A DNA stretch of 64,000 bases, from contig NZ_JARVRS010000001.1 of the NCBI RefSeq assembly GCF_030209575.1, positions 1,426,001-1,490,000 of the forward strand, read 5' to 3'. The notes beneath the pieces are model-generated. The model had not been told where the DNA came from. It did no database searches and saw nothing but the letters and a program-made list of their open reading frames with translations. Position 1 is the first letter of the stretch, and every line of letters starts with the position of its first letter. Source of the stretch: Leifsonia sp. fls2-241-R2A-40a. Its GTDB lineage: Bacteria; Actinomycetota; Actinomycetes; Actinomycetales; Microbacteriaceae. Position numbers and translations under genes: made by a program. Positions 25,258 to 33,545 of the stretch are shown here, in pieces.

Positions 25258-26847
25258 TCAGGTGAGGCGCTCCCAGGGGGCGGGGAACGGGAAGTAGCGC
25301 TCCAGGAAGTCGGTGACGATCCGCGTGCGCTCCTCGGGGTCGATCTCGGGCTTCGAGCCGTCGTTGAGGCAGAACATGTCCTGATCGCGCTTCTTCAGCA
25401 GCCGGCGCATCATGTCGGGCGCCTGCCGCAGCGTCGTCTCGATGTACAGCACCTTCGCCTGCGTCTGCGTCACCGCACGACCCGCCATCAGCGCGTAGTA
25501 GTGGTACAGCGAGTTGGTGACGGAGATGTCGGTCGCCGACCGGAAGGGGCTGGCGGCGGTGCGGCGGAAGTCCTCCGCGAACTCGCGCTCCATCTCCTGC
25601 AGCACGCTGATCCGCAGCGGGGCGGCGCAGTGCTCCAGGTGGCGGGTCGTGACCGCGCCGAAGCGCTCCCACAGCAGCCGGCGGTTGACGCGTGCTGCGT
25701 TCTCGAAGCCGCTGCGTGCCGGATCCGTCTCGCCCAGGCCGATGCGCGTTCCGGCCTCGACGAACTTCGTGATGCCGCCGGGCGAGAAGAAGATGTCGGG
25801 CGAGAGCGGGCGCCCGAAGAACATGTCGTCGTTGGAGTAGAGGAAGTGCTCCGACAGGCCCGGGATGTGGTGGAGCTGGCTCTCGACGGCGTGCGAGTTG
25901 TGGGTGGGCAGCGTCGAGGTGTCGGCGAAGAAGTCCTCGCTGCGCATGATGTGGATGCGCGGATGCTCCGGGTCGAGCCACGACGGCACGGGCGAGTCGG
26001 TCGCGATGTAGATGTTGCGGATCCACGGGGCGAACATGTGGACGCTGCGGAGCGCGTACTTCAGCTCGTCGATCTGCCGGAACCGGGCCTCGTTGTCGTC
26101 GCCCTCGCCGACCACGTAGGCCGCCATGCGCGCGGCCCGCTTGCGCTGGAACTCGGCGCTGGAGCCGTCCACCCAGGAGAACACGATGTCGACGTCGAAG
26201 GCGACGTCGCTGGCGAGCGGATCGAACATGTGCTGGAGGGTCCGCCAGCGGCGCCCGTAGAGCTCCACCTCGGCCTCGACGGCCTCGCTGCGCGGCAGGC
26301 GGGGACGCATGAGCGCGTTGGAGGTCGGGGCGACGATCTCGTCGTCGCCGAACCTCCAGAACTCCAGCTGGAACGCCGTTTCGGCGCCATAGCGGAGGCG
26401 CCCGATCGGCTCCAGGCGCGGACGGTACAGCCGCAGGATGTCGGCCTTGCGGCGGGACAGGCGTCCGTCGGCGATGAGCAGGGGGACGCCGTCGGCCTCC
26501 CCCTCGGAGTGGAGGCTCTGGGCGTAGAAGGGCTCGTCGGCGAAGGCGGCCGCGAGCACCGCGGAGACCTCCTTGCGTCCGCGGCGGTCCAGCGCCACGC
26601 TCAGGCGGTTGTCGTCGTTGCGGACGAGCAGGTACTCGAGGCCTGCCGCATCCAGCGCGTCCCGGACGGCCAGGAGGTCCTCGATCATGGACTCTCGCGG
26701 CGTGAACGGGCCGGAGACAAGGGTGTACAGCCCCTTGCGCTGCACGACATCGTCGCGGGTCAATCGGGGCGTGCCGATGCCGGGGTCGTTCGGGAGGACG
26801 ACGGGCTCGGGCTGGTCGGAAAGGGATGCGGGAGGAAGCTCAGCCAT
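25258..26847 (-). CDS. Stealth family sugar-phosphate transferase
   Basis: 529 residues with the four Stealth conserved regions: CR1 around VDIVFSWVDGSSAEFQRK, CR2 from RFRQIDELKYALRSVHMFAP to EHFLYSNDDMFFGRPL, CR3 around TRHLEHCAAPLRISVLQEM, and CR4 FCLNDGSKPEIDPEERTR. Stealth proteins transfer hexose-1-phosphate to make phosphodiester-linked capsular or cell-wall polysaccharides, and are related to GlcNAc-1-phosphotransferase. It stands alone here, not in a capsule cluster. The ATG lies ten bases after a TAGAGT element. Cytosolic, no signal peptide. Confidence 0.92.
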   Translation of the reverse strand: MAELPPASLSDQPEPVVLPNDPGIGTPRLTRDDVVQRKGLYTLVSGPFTPRESMIEDLLAVRDALDAAGLEYLLVRNDDNRLSVALDRRGRKEVSAVLAAAFADEPFYAQSLHSEGEADGVPLLIADGRLSRRKADILRLYRPRLEPIGRLRYGAETAFQLEFWRFGDDEIVAPTSNALMRPRLPRSEAVEAEVELYGRRWRTLQHMFDPLASDVAFDVDIVFSWVDGSSAEFQRKRAARMAAYVVGEGDDNEARFRQIDELKYALRSVHMFAPWIRNIYIATDSPVPSWLDPEHPRIHIMRSEDFFADTSTLPTHNSHAVESQLHHIPGLSEHFLYSNDDMFFGRPLSPDIFFSPGGITKFVEAGTRIGLGETDPARSGFENAARVNRRLLWERFGAVTTRHLEHCAAPLRISVLQEMEREFAEDFRRTAASPFRSATDISVTNSLYHYYALMAGRAVTQTQAKVLYIETTLRQAPDMMRRLLKKRDQDMFCLNDGSKPEIDPEERTRIVTDFLERYFPFPAPWERLT

Positions 26848-26906
26848 ACATGCATTACTCTAGGCCGCTCCCGCGGCGGCGGCGTCCGCGGGTTCGTTCC
26901 TGCTCC

Positions 26907-28649
26907 TTACCGGCCTCCTCCGTGCCAGGACGCCCACAGCTCCGCGTACGCGCCTCCCGCGGCCACCAGCTCGGTGTGACTGCCCAGCTCCTCCACGTAC
27001 CCGTCGCGGACCACAGCGATGCGGTCGGCGTCGTGCGCGGTGTGGAGGCGGTGCGCGATGGCGACGACGGTCCGGCCTTCGAGCACACGGTTCATCGCGC
27101 GCTCCAGGTCGCGGGCGGCCGTCGGGTCGAGGAGGGAGGTGGCCTCGTCGAGGATGAGCGTGTGCGGGTCGAGGAGCACCAGCCGTGCGAGGGCGAGCTG
27201 CTGCGCCTGCGCGGGGGTGAGGACGACGCCGCCGGAACCGACGACCGTGTCGAGGCCCTTCGGCATCGCGGCGACCCAGCGCAGCGCATCCACCACCCGG
27301 AGGGCGCGCGCGAGTTCGTCACGGCCCGCGCCGGGCTTCGCGAGCGACAGGTTCTCGGCGATGGTGCCCACGAACACGTGGTGCTCCTGCGTGACCAGGG
27401 CGACATGGCTGCGGAGGTCGTCGAGCGGCAGGTCGACCAGTCGCACGCCGCCGACCGTGATGCGGCCGTCGCTCGGCTCGGCGATGCCGGCCATCAGGCG
27501 TCCGAGGGTCGACTTCCCCGAACCCGAGGGGCCGACGATCGCGACGCGCTCGCCGACCGCGAGGTCGAGGGTGACGCCGTGCAGTACCTCGGTGCCCTCG
27601 CGGTAGGAGAAGCGCACATCCTTCGCGAGCACGTGCTCGTCCGCCGGCTGCTCGCCGGTGGCGTGGCGGTCCTCGGGGACGTCGGCCACGCCGATGATCC
27701 GCGAGAGGGCCGTCGTGCCCACCTGGATCTCGTCGAGCCAGCTGATCAGCTCGTCGACCGGCGACACCAGCTGCATCGCGTAGAGCGCGACCGCCGTGAC
27801 GGCGCCGATGGTGGCGGCGCCCGAGCCGACCAGGAACGCTCCCCAGACGAGCACGACGATCACCGGCAGCAGGAACGCGATGTCGGTGCTCGGGAAGAAC
27901 CAGGAGCGCAGCCACAGCGTGTACCACTCCGACTCGCGCCGCTCGCGGAGGGCCGCGTCGACCTTGGCCCGCTGCGCCGGTGCGAGGCTCAACGCCTCGA
28001 TGGTGCGCACGCCGTCCACGGTCTCGCTGATGGTGCCGCCGAGGGTGGCGTACGAGGCGAGCTGGCGCTGATACCCGGGACCGGAACGCTTGAGGTACCA
28101 CCGCGCGGCGACGATCAGGATGGGGACTCCCGCGAACATCGCGACGGCCACCGCGGGGTTGACCAGGAACGCGGCGACCACGGTGAGCACGGCGGTCACA
28201 CCGGCGACGAGGATGCGGGGGACGCCGAACCGGACGGTCTGCGCCACCGACTGGATGTCGTTGGTGGTGCGTGCGAGCAGGTCGCCCGTCCCGGCCGCTT
28301 CGACCGTGGAGAGCGGAAGGCGCGCGACGGTGGCGAGGAACTCCTCCCGCAGCTGCGCGAACACGCCCTCGCCGAGCGCCATCGACTGGCGCTGCGCGAA
28401 GCGGATGAGCACGGCCTGGCAGATGATCGCTCCGAGCAGGATGAAGGCGATCGTGTCAATGCCGCTGCCGCCGAGGGTGTGGCCGGTGACTCCGTCGATG
28501 ACCACGCCGATCAGGGCCGGTCCGGCGAGTCCGGCCACGGCGGCGAGCGTGTGCAGCACGAGCACGACCGAGAGGCCACCTCGGTGCTGGCGGATGAGCC
28601 GGGCGCCGGTGGCCCGGACCGTGCTGGTGCTAGCGATCGGAAGCAGCAT
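26907..28649 (-). CDS. ABC exporter half-transporter with intact Walker motifs and a degenerate signature
   Basis: 580 residues: six-helix membrane domain (about 20-310) and ATPase domain. Walker A is intact at about residue 373 (GPSGSGKST), Walker B is LILDEATSLLD, and the H-loop is AIAHR. The ABC signature, however, is LTPAQAQQLALA (from residue 477) in place of LSGGQ. Paired with the upstream gene, whose signature is intact, it can form one working ATP site. The ATG lies inside the 3' end of the partner gene (20-bp overlap), so equal expression is expected. The substrate is unknown. Confidence 0.9.
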   Translation of the reverse strand: MLLPIASTSTVRATGARLIRQHRGGLSVVLVLHTLAAVAGLAGPALIGVVIDGVTGHTLGGSGIDTIAFILLGAIICQAVLIRFAQRQSMALGEGVFAQLREEFLATVARLPLSTVEAAGTGDLLARTTNDIQSVAQTVRFGVPRILVAGVTAVLTVVAAFLVNPAVAVAMFAGVPILIVAARWYLKRSGPGYQRQLASYATLGGTISETVDGVRTIEALSLAPAQRAKVDAALRERRESEWYTLWLRSWFFPSTDIAFLLPVIVVLVWGAFLVGSGAATIGAVTAVALYAMQLVSPVDELISWLDEIQVGTTALSRIIGVADVPEDRHATGEQPADEHVLAKDVRFSYREGTEVLHGVTLDLAVGERVAIVGPSGSGKSTLGRLMAGIAEPSDGRITVGGVRLVDLPLDDLRSHVALVTQEHHVFVGTIAENLSLAKPGAGRDELARALRVVDALRWVAAMPKGLDTVVGSGGVVLTPAQAQQLALARLVLLDPHTLILDEATSLLDPTAARDLERAMNRVLEGRTVVAIAHRLHTAHDADRIAVVRDGYVEELGSHTELVAAGGAYAELWASWHGGGR

Positions 28650-30642
28650 CGCCCGAACCCTTCTTCTTGCGCTTGGCGGCCTTCTTGACCTTCTTGACCT
28701 TCGTGGCCTTCGTGCCGGGGGCGCCCGGGTGCTGGGCGGAGACGGGATGCGTCGCCGTCCACAGGGCGTCGATGGATCCGGTCCACGCTGCATCCAGGTC
28801 TTCGCCGTCGGCCGGTTCGGCGGCGCTGATCGTGCGCGACACGATCGCGCGGTACAGGTCGCCGAGGTCGTCCTCCTGTCGCAGCAGGTCGCTGTGCGTG
28901 CCCGTGCCGACGACGCGTCCATTGCGGACGACCGCGATGGTGTCCATCCGGTCGAGCAGCAGCGGGCTGGCGGTGACGACGACGGTGGTCCGGCCGTCGC
29001 GCGCCTCGCGCAGCCGGTCGGCGATCTGCGACTCGGTGTGCGCATCCACCGCACTGGTCGGCTCGATCAGCACCAACACCTCCGCCTCGGTGAGCAGCGC
29101 GCGGGCGAGACTGAGCCGCTGGCGCTGGCCGCCCGAGAAGGTGCGTCCGCGCTCGGCGACGCGCTCGTGCACGCCCTCCGGCAGCGCGTCGACGGTCTCG
29201 GTCGCCGCCGCGGCGTCGAGGGCGGCGGAGACCCTGCGCAGCCGGCCGGTGGAGGTGTCTGTGTACTGACGGTCGCGGACGGGCAGCGTGTCGAGCCCGT
29301 CGAGCAGGCGGCCGCCGAACAGATGCGGGTCGGCGTCGTTCACGACGATCCGTTCGCGCACGTCGCGCACCGGCACGCGGGTGTGGTCGACCCCGCCCCA
29401 CAGCACCGGTGCCTCCCGGTGCACCGCGTCGTCGAACCGGCCGATGCGGGTGGCGATGCCGGCGGCCTCGTCCGGATCCGCATCCACGATCGCCGTGAAA
29501 CGGCCGGGTTCGATGGTCACGCCGGAGGCGAGGTCCTCGATGGCCGACCCCCAGGCCGGAGCGTCGGCGGTCTCGGACCGGTCGCGCGCGGCCGGCTGCG
29601 TTCGCAGCACCGCGAGCACGCGACGGGCGGAGACGACGCCGGCGGTGAAGGTCTGCGCCGCCTCCACGGCGGTCCGCAGCGGCAGCACCAGAAAGGTGGC
29701 GTACCCGTAGAACGCGGTCAGCTGACCGGGCGTGATCGCGCCGTCGACCGCGAGGTGGGCGCCGAACCAGACGATGAAGACGAGGAACGCGCCGGGCAGG
29801 AGTACCTGGAGCCCGTCGAGCCAGCTCTGCGTCTTCGCCACGCCGACGCCCGCGGCGCGGACGCGCTGCGACTGCCGCGCGTACCGGTCCACGAACTCCT
29901 GCTCGCCGCCGATCCCGCGCAGCACCCGCAGGCCGACCACCGTGTCGGCGCCGAGCGTGGTGAGCCCGCCCGACTCCTCCCGCCAGACGGCCTGACGACT
30001 GCGCAGGGGCCGCAGCAGTAGGGCCAGCACGAGCGCGACCGCGGGCACGCCGATGACGACGGCGAGCCCGAGCGGCACGGACGCGTTCAGCATGATGATC
30101 GAGACGGCGATGAAGGCGACCACTCCGCCGCCGAGGCGCGCGGTGACGTCGAACATCGCGCCCAGCCGCAGGGAGTCGGTGCTGACCGTCGCGACGATCT
30201 CGCCCGACGACGTCGTGGCGGTGATCGCCGGACCGGTCTCGGCCGAGTGGTAGCCGATCAGCCGAGCGATGCCGAGCGACGAGCGCAGCCAGTTCGACAC
30301 GGCCATCCGGTGGCGCAGCATCCCGGTCACCGCCTGGATCACGGCGACCAGCAGCAGGCCGCCGCACCACAGCCAGAGCCGGCCCGAGTCGCCCGCGACG
30401 CCCTCGTCGACCGCGCGGCCGAGCAGGTACGGCCAGACGGCCTGGCACAGCATCCACACGACGCCGAAGAGCACACCGGCCGTGAGGGTCGCAGGCTGAC
30501 GGGCCGCCTGCCAGAGCAGGAACCGCGGAACGGACGAGAGGTGCTTCTCCGACGGCCGGGCCGAGGGGATGCGCGAGCCGCGCGGCGGGCGCGCGGACGG
30601 CGGGTGGGAGGCGGACGGGCGGGCAGCGCGGACGCTGGACAC
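28630..30642 (-). CDS. ABC exporter half-transporter lacking Walker A and the Walker B aspartate
   Basis: 670 residues, membrane domain at about 40-330. In the ATPase domain the Walker A position reads VDADPDEAAG (from residue 386), with no Lys or Gly-Lys-Ser, and Walker B is VLVLIEPTSAVD, where Ile replaces the Asp. The signature FSGGQRQRLSLARAL is intact. It therefore cannot bind ATP normally at its own Walker site but supplies the signature for the partner's site. The C-terminus has a Lys-rich tail (KKVKKAAKRKKKG), and the N-terminus an Arg/Pro-rich extension of ~35 residues. Member of a heterodimeric exporter; substrate unknown. Confidence 0.9.
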   Translation of the reverse strand: MSSVRAARPSASHPPSARPPRGSRIPSARPSEKHLSSVPRFLLWQAARQPATLTAGVLFGVVWMLCQAVWPYLLGRAVDEGVAGDSGRLWLWCGGLLLVAVIQAVTGMLRHRMAVSNWLRSSLGIARLIGYHSAETGPAITATTSSGEIVATVSTDSLRLGAMFDVTARLGGGVVAFIAVSIIMLNASVPLGLAVVIGVPAVALVLALLLRPLRSRQAVWREESGGLTTLGADTVVGLRVLRGIGGEQEFVDRYARQSQRVRAAGVGVAKTQSWLDGLQVLLPGAFLVFIVWFGAHLAVDGAITPGQLTAFYGYATFLVLPLRTAVEAAQTFTAGVVSARRVLAVLRTQPAARDRSETADAPAWGSAIEDLASGVTIEPGRFTAIVDADPDEAAGIATRIGRFDDAVHREAPVLWGGVDHTRVPVRDVRERIVVNDADPHLFGGRLLDGLDTLPVRDRQYTDTSTGRLRRVSAALDAAAATETVDALPEGVHERVAERGRTFSGGQRQRLSLARALLTEAEVLVLIEPTSAVDAHTESQIADRLREARDGRTTVVVTASPLLLDRMDTIAVVRNGRVVGTGTHSDLLRQEDDLGDLYRAIVSRTISAAEPADGEDLDAAWTGSIDALWTATHPVSAQHPGAPGTKATKVKKVKKAAKRKKKGSGDAASDR

Positions 30643-30703
30643 GGTGTGCTCCTGGGGGATCGTGCGGGTGAGATGCGGGTGAGAGGGTGCGGTGTGGCGT
30701 CGC

Positions 30704-31357
30704 TCAGCGACCCGGCGGAGTGAGCGCGGCGACGGCGGCGGCGTCCAGCGCGACCGCGGGCGCCTGCCGGAGCAGGAGCGTCAATTGGGACGCCGTCTCG
30801 AGTTCCTCGACGAGGTCGATGGCCGCGTCGAGGGAGGCGGCCGCGACCAGCGGGCCGTGGTTGCCGAGCAGCAGAGCGGCGTGCCCGGGCGCCGCCGCCG
30901 CGACGCCGGACGCGAGCTCGGAGCTGCCGGGCGGTGCGTAGGGGACGAGCGGGACGTCGCCCAGTCGCATCACCCGGTAGGGCGTCAGCGGCGGGAGCTG
31001 GGCGAATCCGCCGTCGCCGGGCGGCAGGCAGGCGACCGCCGTGGCGTAGGGCGAGTGGAGGTGCACGACCGCGGTGGCCTCGGGGTGCGCCGCGTACATC
31101 GCGGCGTGCAGGGGCAGTTCCTTGGTGGGGCGCGGGACGTCCGGGTTGTCGGACGGGGTGGCGGCGAGTTCCGACTCCGTGACCGAGCGCAGCGACGACC
31201 CGGTCGGCGTCGCGATGATGCGCGTGCCAACGCGGACGCTCACGTTGCCCGAACTGCCGGGCGAGAGACCGGCGGCCGACAGGTGACGGCAGGCGCGCAC
31301 GACGGCTGCGCGCGCCTCCGCCTCGTGGGCCCGTGCCTCGTCGTCGAGTCGTGTCAT
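30704..31357 (-). CDS. otnC: Class II aldolase, OtnC-like 3-oxo-tetronate 4-phosphate decarboxylase
   Basis: 217 residues of the class II aldolase/adducin family. The metal-binding His residues are in VVHLHSPYAT (H-x-H) and LLLGNHGPLV, and GNVSVRVG with TPTGSSL binds phosphate. Next to a DUF1537 kinase, this fits OtnC, which decarboxylates 3-oxo-tetronate 4-phosphate to a triose phosphate; that role is inferred from the gene pair. The start overlaps the kinase stop by ATGA. The usual partners OtnI and a threonate-type dehydrogenase are absent here. Confidence 0.8.
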   Translation of the reverse strand: MTRLDDEARAHEAEARAAVVRACRHLSAAGLSPGSSGNVSVRVGTRIIATPTGSSLRSVTESELAATPSDNPDVPRPTKELPLHAAMYAAHPEATAVVHLHSPYATAVACLPPGDGGFAQLPPLTPYRVMRLGDVPLVPYAPPGSSELASGVAAAAPGHAALLLGNHGPLVAAASLDAAIDLVEELETASQLTLLLRQAPAVALDAAAVAALTPPGR

Positions 31358-32670
31358 GGTGCCACCTGCCAAGCGTCGGTGAAAAGGGTGGCGGCGCCGA
31401 AGTTGCCCGACTTCAGGAGCACCGCGATGGTGCGGCCGTGTCCCCTGCCGTCGGCGCCGCCGGTGGAGGCGACCGCCCACGGGACGCCCGGAGCGGCTTG
31501 CGCCCCGATCCGGAGGCGCGAGATTCCCAGGCGGCTGGTCACGGCGCCGGAGGTCTCGCCTCCCGCGATCAGCAGGTGGCTGTAGCCGAGGTCGTCGACG
31601 GCGAAGGCGGCGAGTTCGGACAGCGCGTCCTCCAGCAGGGCGGCCGCCCGTTCGGTGCCGAGCTCGCTCTGGGCCGCCGACACGTCGGGGGAGGCATGCA
31701 CGAGCACGGGCGCGAGCTGGTCGTCGCGCGCGGCCAGAGCATCCCGGACGCGGCTGAGCGCAGCACTGTCGGAGGCGAGTAGCAGCGGGTCGAGGATGTG
31801 GCGCTCGCCGGGGAACTCTGCGATCTGCCCGCGGGTGGCGGCGGAGGCGCTGCCCGCGAGGATCAGGCGGCCGGTGACCGGGACCGGCGGCACGGATGCC
31901 GCACTGGCGTCGCCACCGCGTCCCGCATCGCCTGCGTCGGTGGAGGCGACCAGACGCGCGAGGGCGGTGGCGACGCCCGCCCCACCTCCGGCGACCACCG
32001 GTCGCTCGGTCGCGAGCTGCAGGACGGCCTCAGCGATGGTGTCGAGGTCTCCCTCGTCGAGCGCATCCACGAGCGTGTGGACCTGACCGACCCGTTCCGC
32101 GACGCTCGCCGCGCCGCGCCGAACGTCGTCCCACCGCACCAGCCCGACCGGAGCCGGCGTCTGCTGCGCGAGGAGCCGGACCAGGTTCGAGTCGCGCATC
32201 GGCGTCAGCGGATGGTCGCGCATCGGCGACTCGGCGAGCGGGACACCGTCGACGAACAGCACCCCCTGGTACTGGGTGCGCCCGGCGCAGGGAGTCGAGG
32301 GCGTTCCCACGGTGACGGCCGGCGTCCCGTCTCCCGCTTCGGCGGCGACGGCGGCGAGGGCGTCCGCGATCGGGCCGATGTTGCCGGTCGGCGTCGAATC
32401 GAAGGTGGAGCAGTACTTCTGGTAGAGCAGGGTCGCGCCGGCCGCCAGCAGCGAGCGGGCGGCCTCCGTGGAGGACGCGACCGCCGCATCCACCGGGGCG
32501 GTGCGGACCTTCAGAGCGACGACCGAGCAGCCGGACCCGTCAGAAGGGAACGTCGCCGCATCGGTGGGGACTCCGAGCAGCACGCTCGCCGGGAGGCCGG
32601 CCTCGACGACGCGCCCGGCGAGGTCGCAGGCCCCGGTGACGTCGTCGGCGATGACGCCGAGCCGCATCAC
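31354..32670 (-). CDS. otnK: Four-carbon acid sugar kinase (DUF1537 family), OtnK-like
   Basis: 438 residues. The N-terminal substrate domain starts RLGVIADDVTGACDLAGR and contains YQKYCSTFDSTPTGNIG, the family signature; the C-terminal nucleotide domain has SGSASAATRGQI-like GSASA, LLIAGGETSGAVTSRLG and PWAVAST motifs. The family phosphorylates 3-oxo-tetronates, erythronate/threonate derivatives and related acids. Translationally coupled on both sides (ATGA with otnC-like gene and with the DeoR gene), so kinase, aldolase and regulator form one operon. Confidence 0.85.
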   Translation of the reverse strand: MMRLGVIADDVTGACDLAGRVVEAGLPASVLLGVPTDAATFPSDGSGCSVVALKVRTAPVDAAVASSTEAARSLLAAGATLLYQKYCSTFDSTPTGNIGPIADALAAVAAEAGDGTPAVTVGTPSTPCAGRTQYQGVLFVDGVPLAESPMRDHPLTPMRDSNLVRLLAQQTPAPVGLVRWDDVRRGAASVAERVGQVHTLVDALDEGDLDTIAEAVLQLATERPVVAGGGAGVATALARLVASTDAGDAGRGGDASAASVPPVPVTGRLILAGSASAATRGQIAEFPGERHILDPLLLASDSAALSRVRDALAARDDQLAPVLVHASPDVSAAQSELGTERAAALLEDALSELAAFAVDDLGYSHLLIAGGETSGAVTSRLGISRLRIGAQAAPGVPWAVASTGGADGRGHGRTIAVLLKSGNFGAATLFTDAWQVAP

Positions 32671-33467
32671 GAGACGCCGACCCCGCTCCCGTCGATGACG
32701 GCGTGCTCGCCCGCGACGACGACGGTCGCGCCCGCGTCGCGGAGCAGCTGCAGGTCGTCCGGATCGGCGCCCGAGTCGGTGAGGATGACATCCACCAGGT
32801 CGAGGCCGCCGACGCGGATCGGCGCGCGCGACCCGAGCTTGGAGTGGTCGACGAGCAGCACCGTCATACGGGCCGCGCGGGCGAGCTCCTGCTTCAGTTC
32901 GGCGTCGAGGGCGTTGGCGCAGAGGATGCCGCTGGTGTCCACGGCGGTCGCGGAGAGCACCGCGACGTCGAGCGAGTAGTCGGCGATGGTGCGCCGGGCG
33001 GTCGCCCCCGCGAAGCTGCGCGTCTCGTTCTGGTAGACGCCGCCGATGGCGACCAGTTCGACGTCCTCACGCTCGATGGCGGCCCGGATGACCGGGGCGG
33101 AGTGGCTGACGATGGTCGTGCCCGGCCGCAGCATCCCGGCCAGCGGAGCCACGGTCGTGCCCGCGTCGAGCGCGACCGTCACGGCGCCGTCGAGCAGGTC
33201 GAGGCACGCCTCGGCGATGGATCGCTTCTCGCCGCTTCCGGTGACCGCCCGCTCGTCGAAGGGGCGGCCGTGCCCGAGATTCGGGAGGCTCGCGCCGCCG
33301 ACCACGCGCCGTGCGAGGCCGTCGCCTTCGAGCTGCCGGAGGTCACGGCGGATCGTCATCTCGGAGACGCCGAGCTCTTCCGCGACGCGCGACGACGACA
33401 CGTAGCCCTCCGCTGAGAGCCGTCGGAGCAGCTCCTCGCGACGGGCAGGGGCATCGGTGTAGCGCAC
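32667..33467 (-). CDS. DeoR family transcriptional regulator
   Basis: 266 residues from the GTG at 33467 (an ATG-type start at 33506 would extend it by 13). The DeoR helix-turn-helix is LLRRLSAEGYVSSSRVAEEL to VSEMTIRRDLRQLEGDGL, and the sugar-phosphate-binding domain has VTVALDAGTTVAPLA and a DVAVLSATAVD segment. It is divergent from the FGGY kinase operon and heads the otnK/otnC operon, so it likely controls both sides through the palindrome at 33528-33543. The effector is probably a phosphorylated intermediate of the pathway. Confidence 0.9.
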   Translation of the reverse strand: MRYTDAPARREELLRRLSAEGYVSSSRVAEELGVSEMTIRRDLRQLEGDGLARRVVGGASLPNLGHGRPFDERAVTGSGEKRSIAEACLDLLDGAVTVALDAGTTVAPLAGMLRPGTTIVSHSAPVIRAAIEREDVELVAIGGVYQNETRSFAGATARRTIADYSLDVAVLSATAVDTSGILCANALDAELKQELARAARMTVLLVDHSKLGSRAPIRVGGLDLVDVILTDSGADPDDLQLLRDAGATVVVAGEHAVIDGSGVGVS

Positions 33468-33527
33468 GCGTCCATCCAAGCGGCTGCCCGGAGCGCTTGT
33501 CAACAAACGGACAAATCTTGACGTGAA

Positions 33528-33543
33528 TGTTCAGAAGTGAACA
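33528..33543. promoter_or_regulatory. Palindromic operator in the DeoR divergent promoter
   Basis: TGTTCAGAAGTGAACA has six-base inverted arms TGTTCA/TGAACA around a four-base centre. It falls between a possible -35 (TTGACG, 33518-33523) and -10 (CAGAAT, 33542-33547) of the rightward operon, a position suited to repression by the DeoR protein. Confidence 0.6.
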
Positions 33544-33545
33544 GA

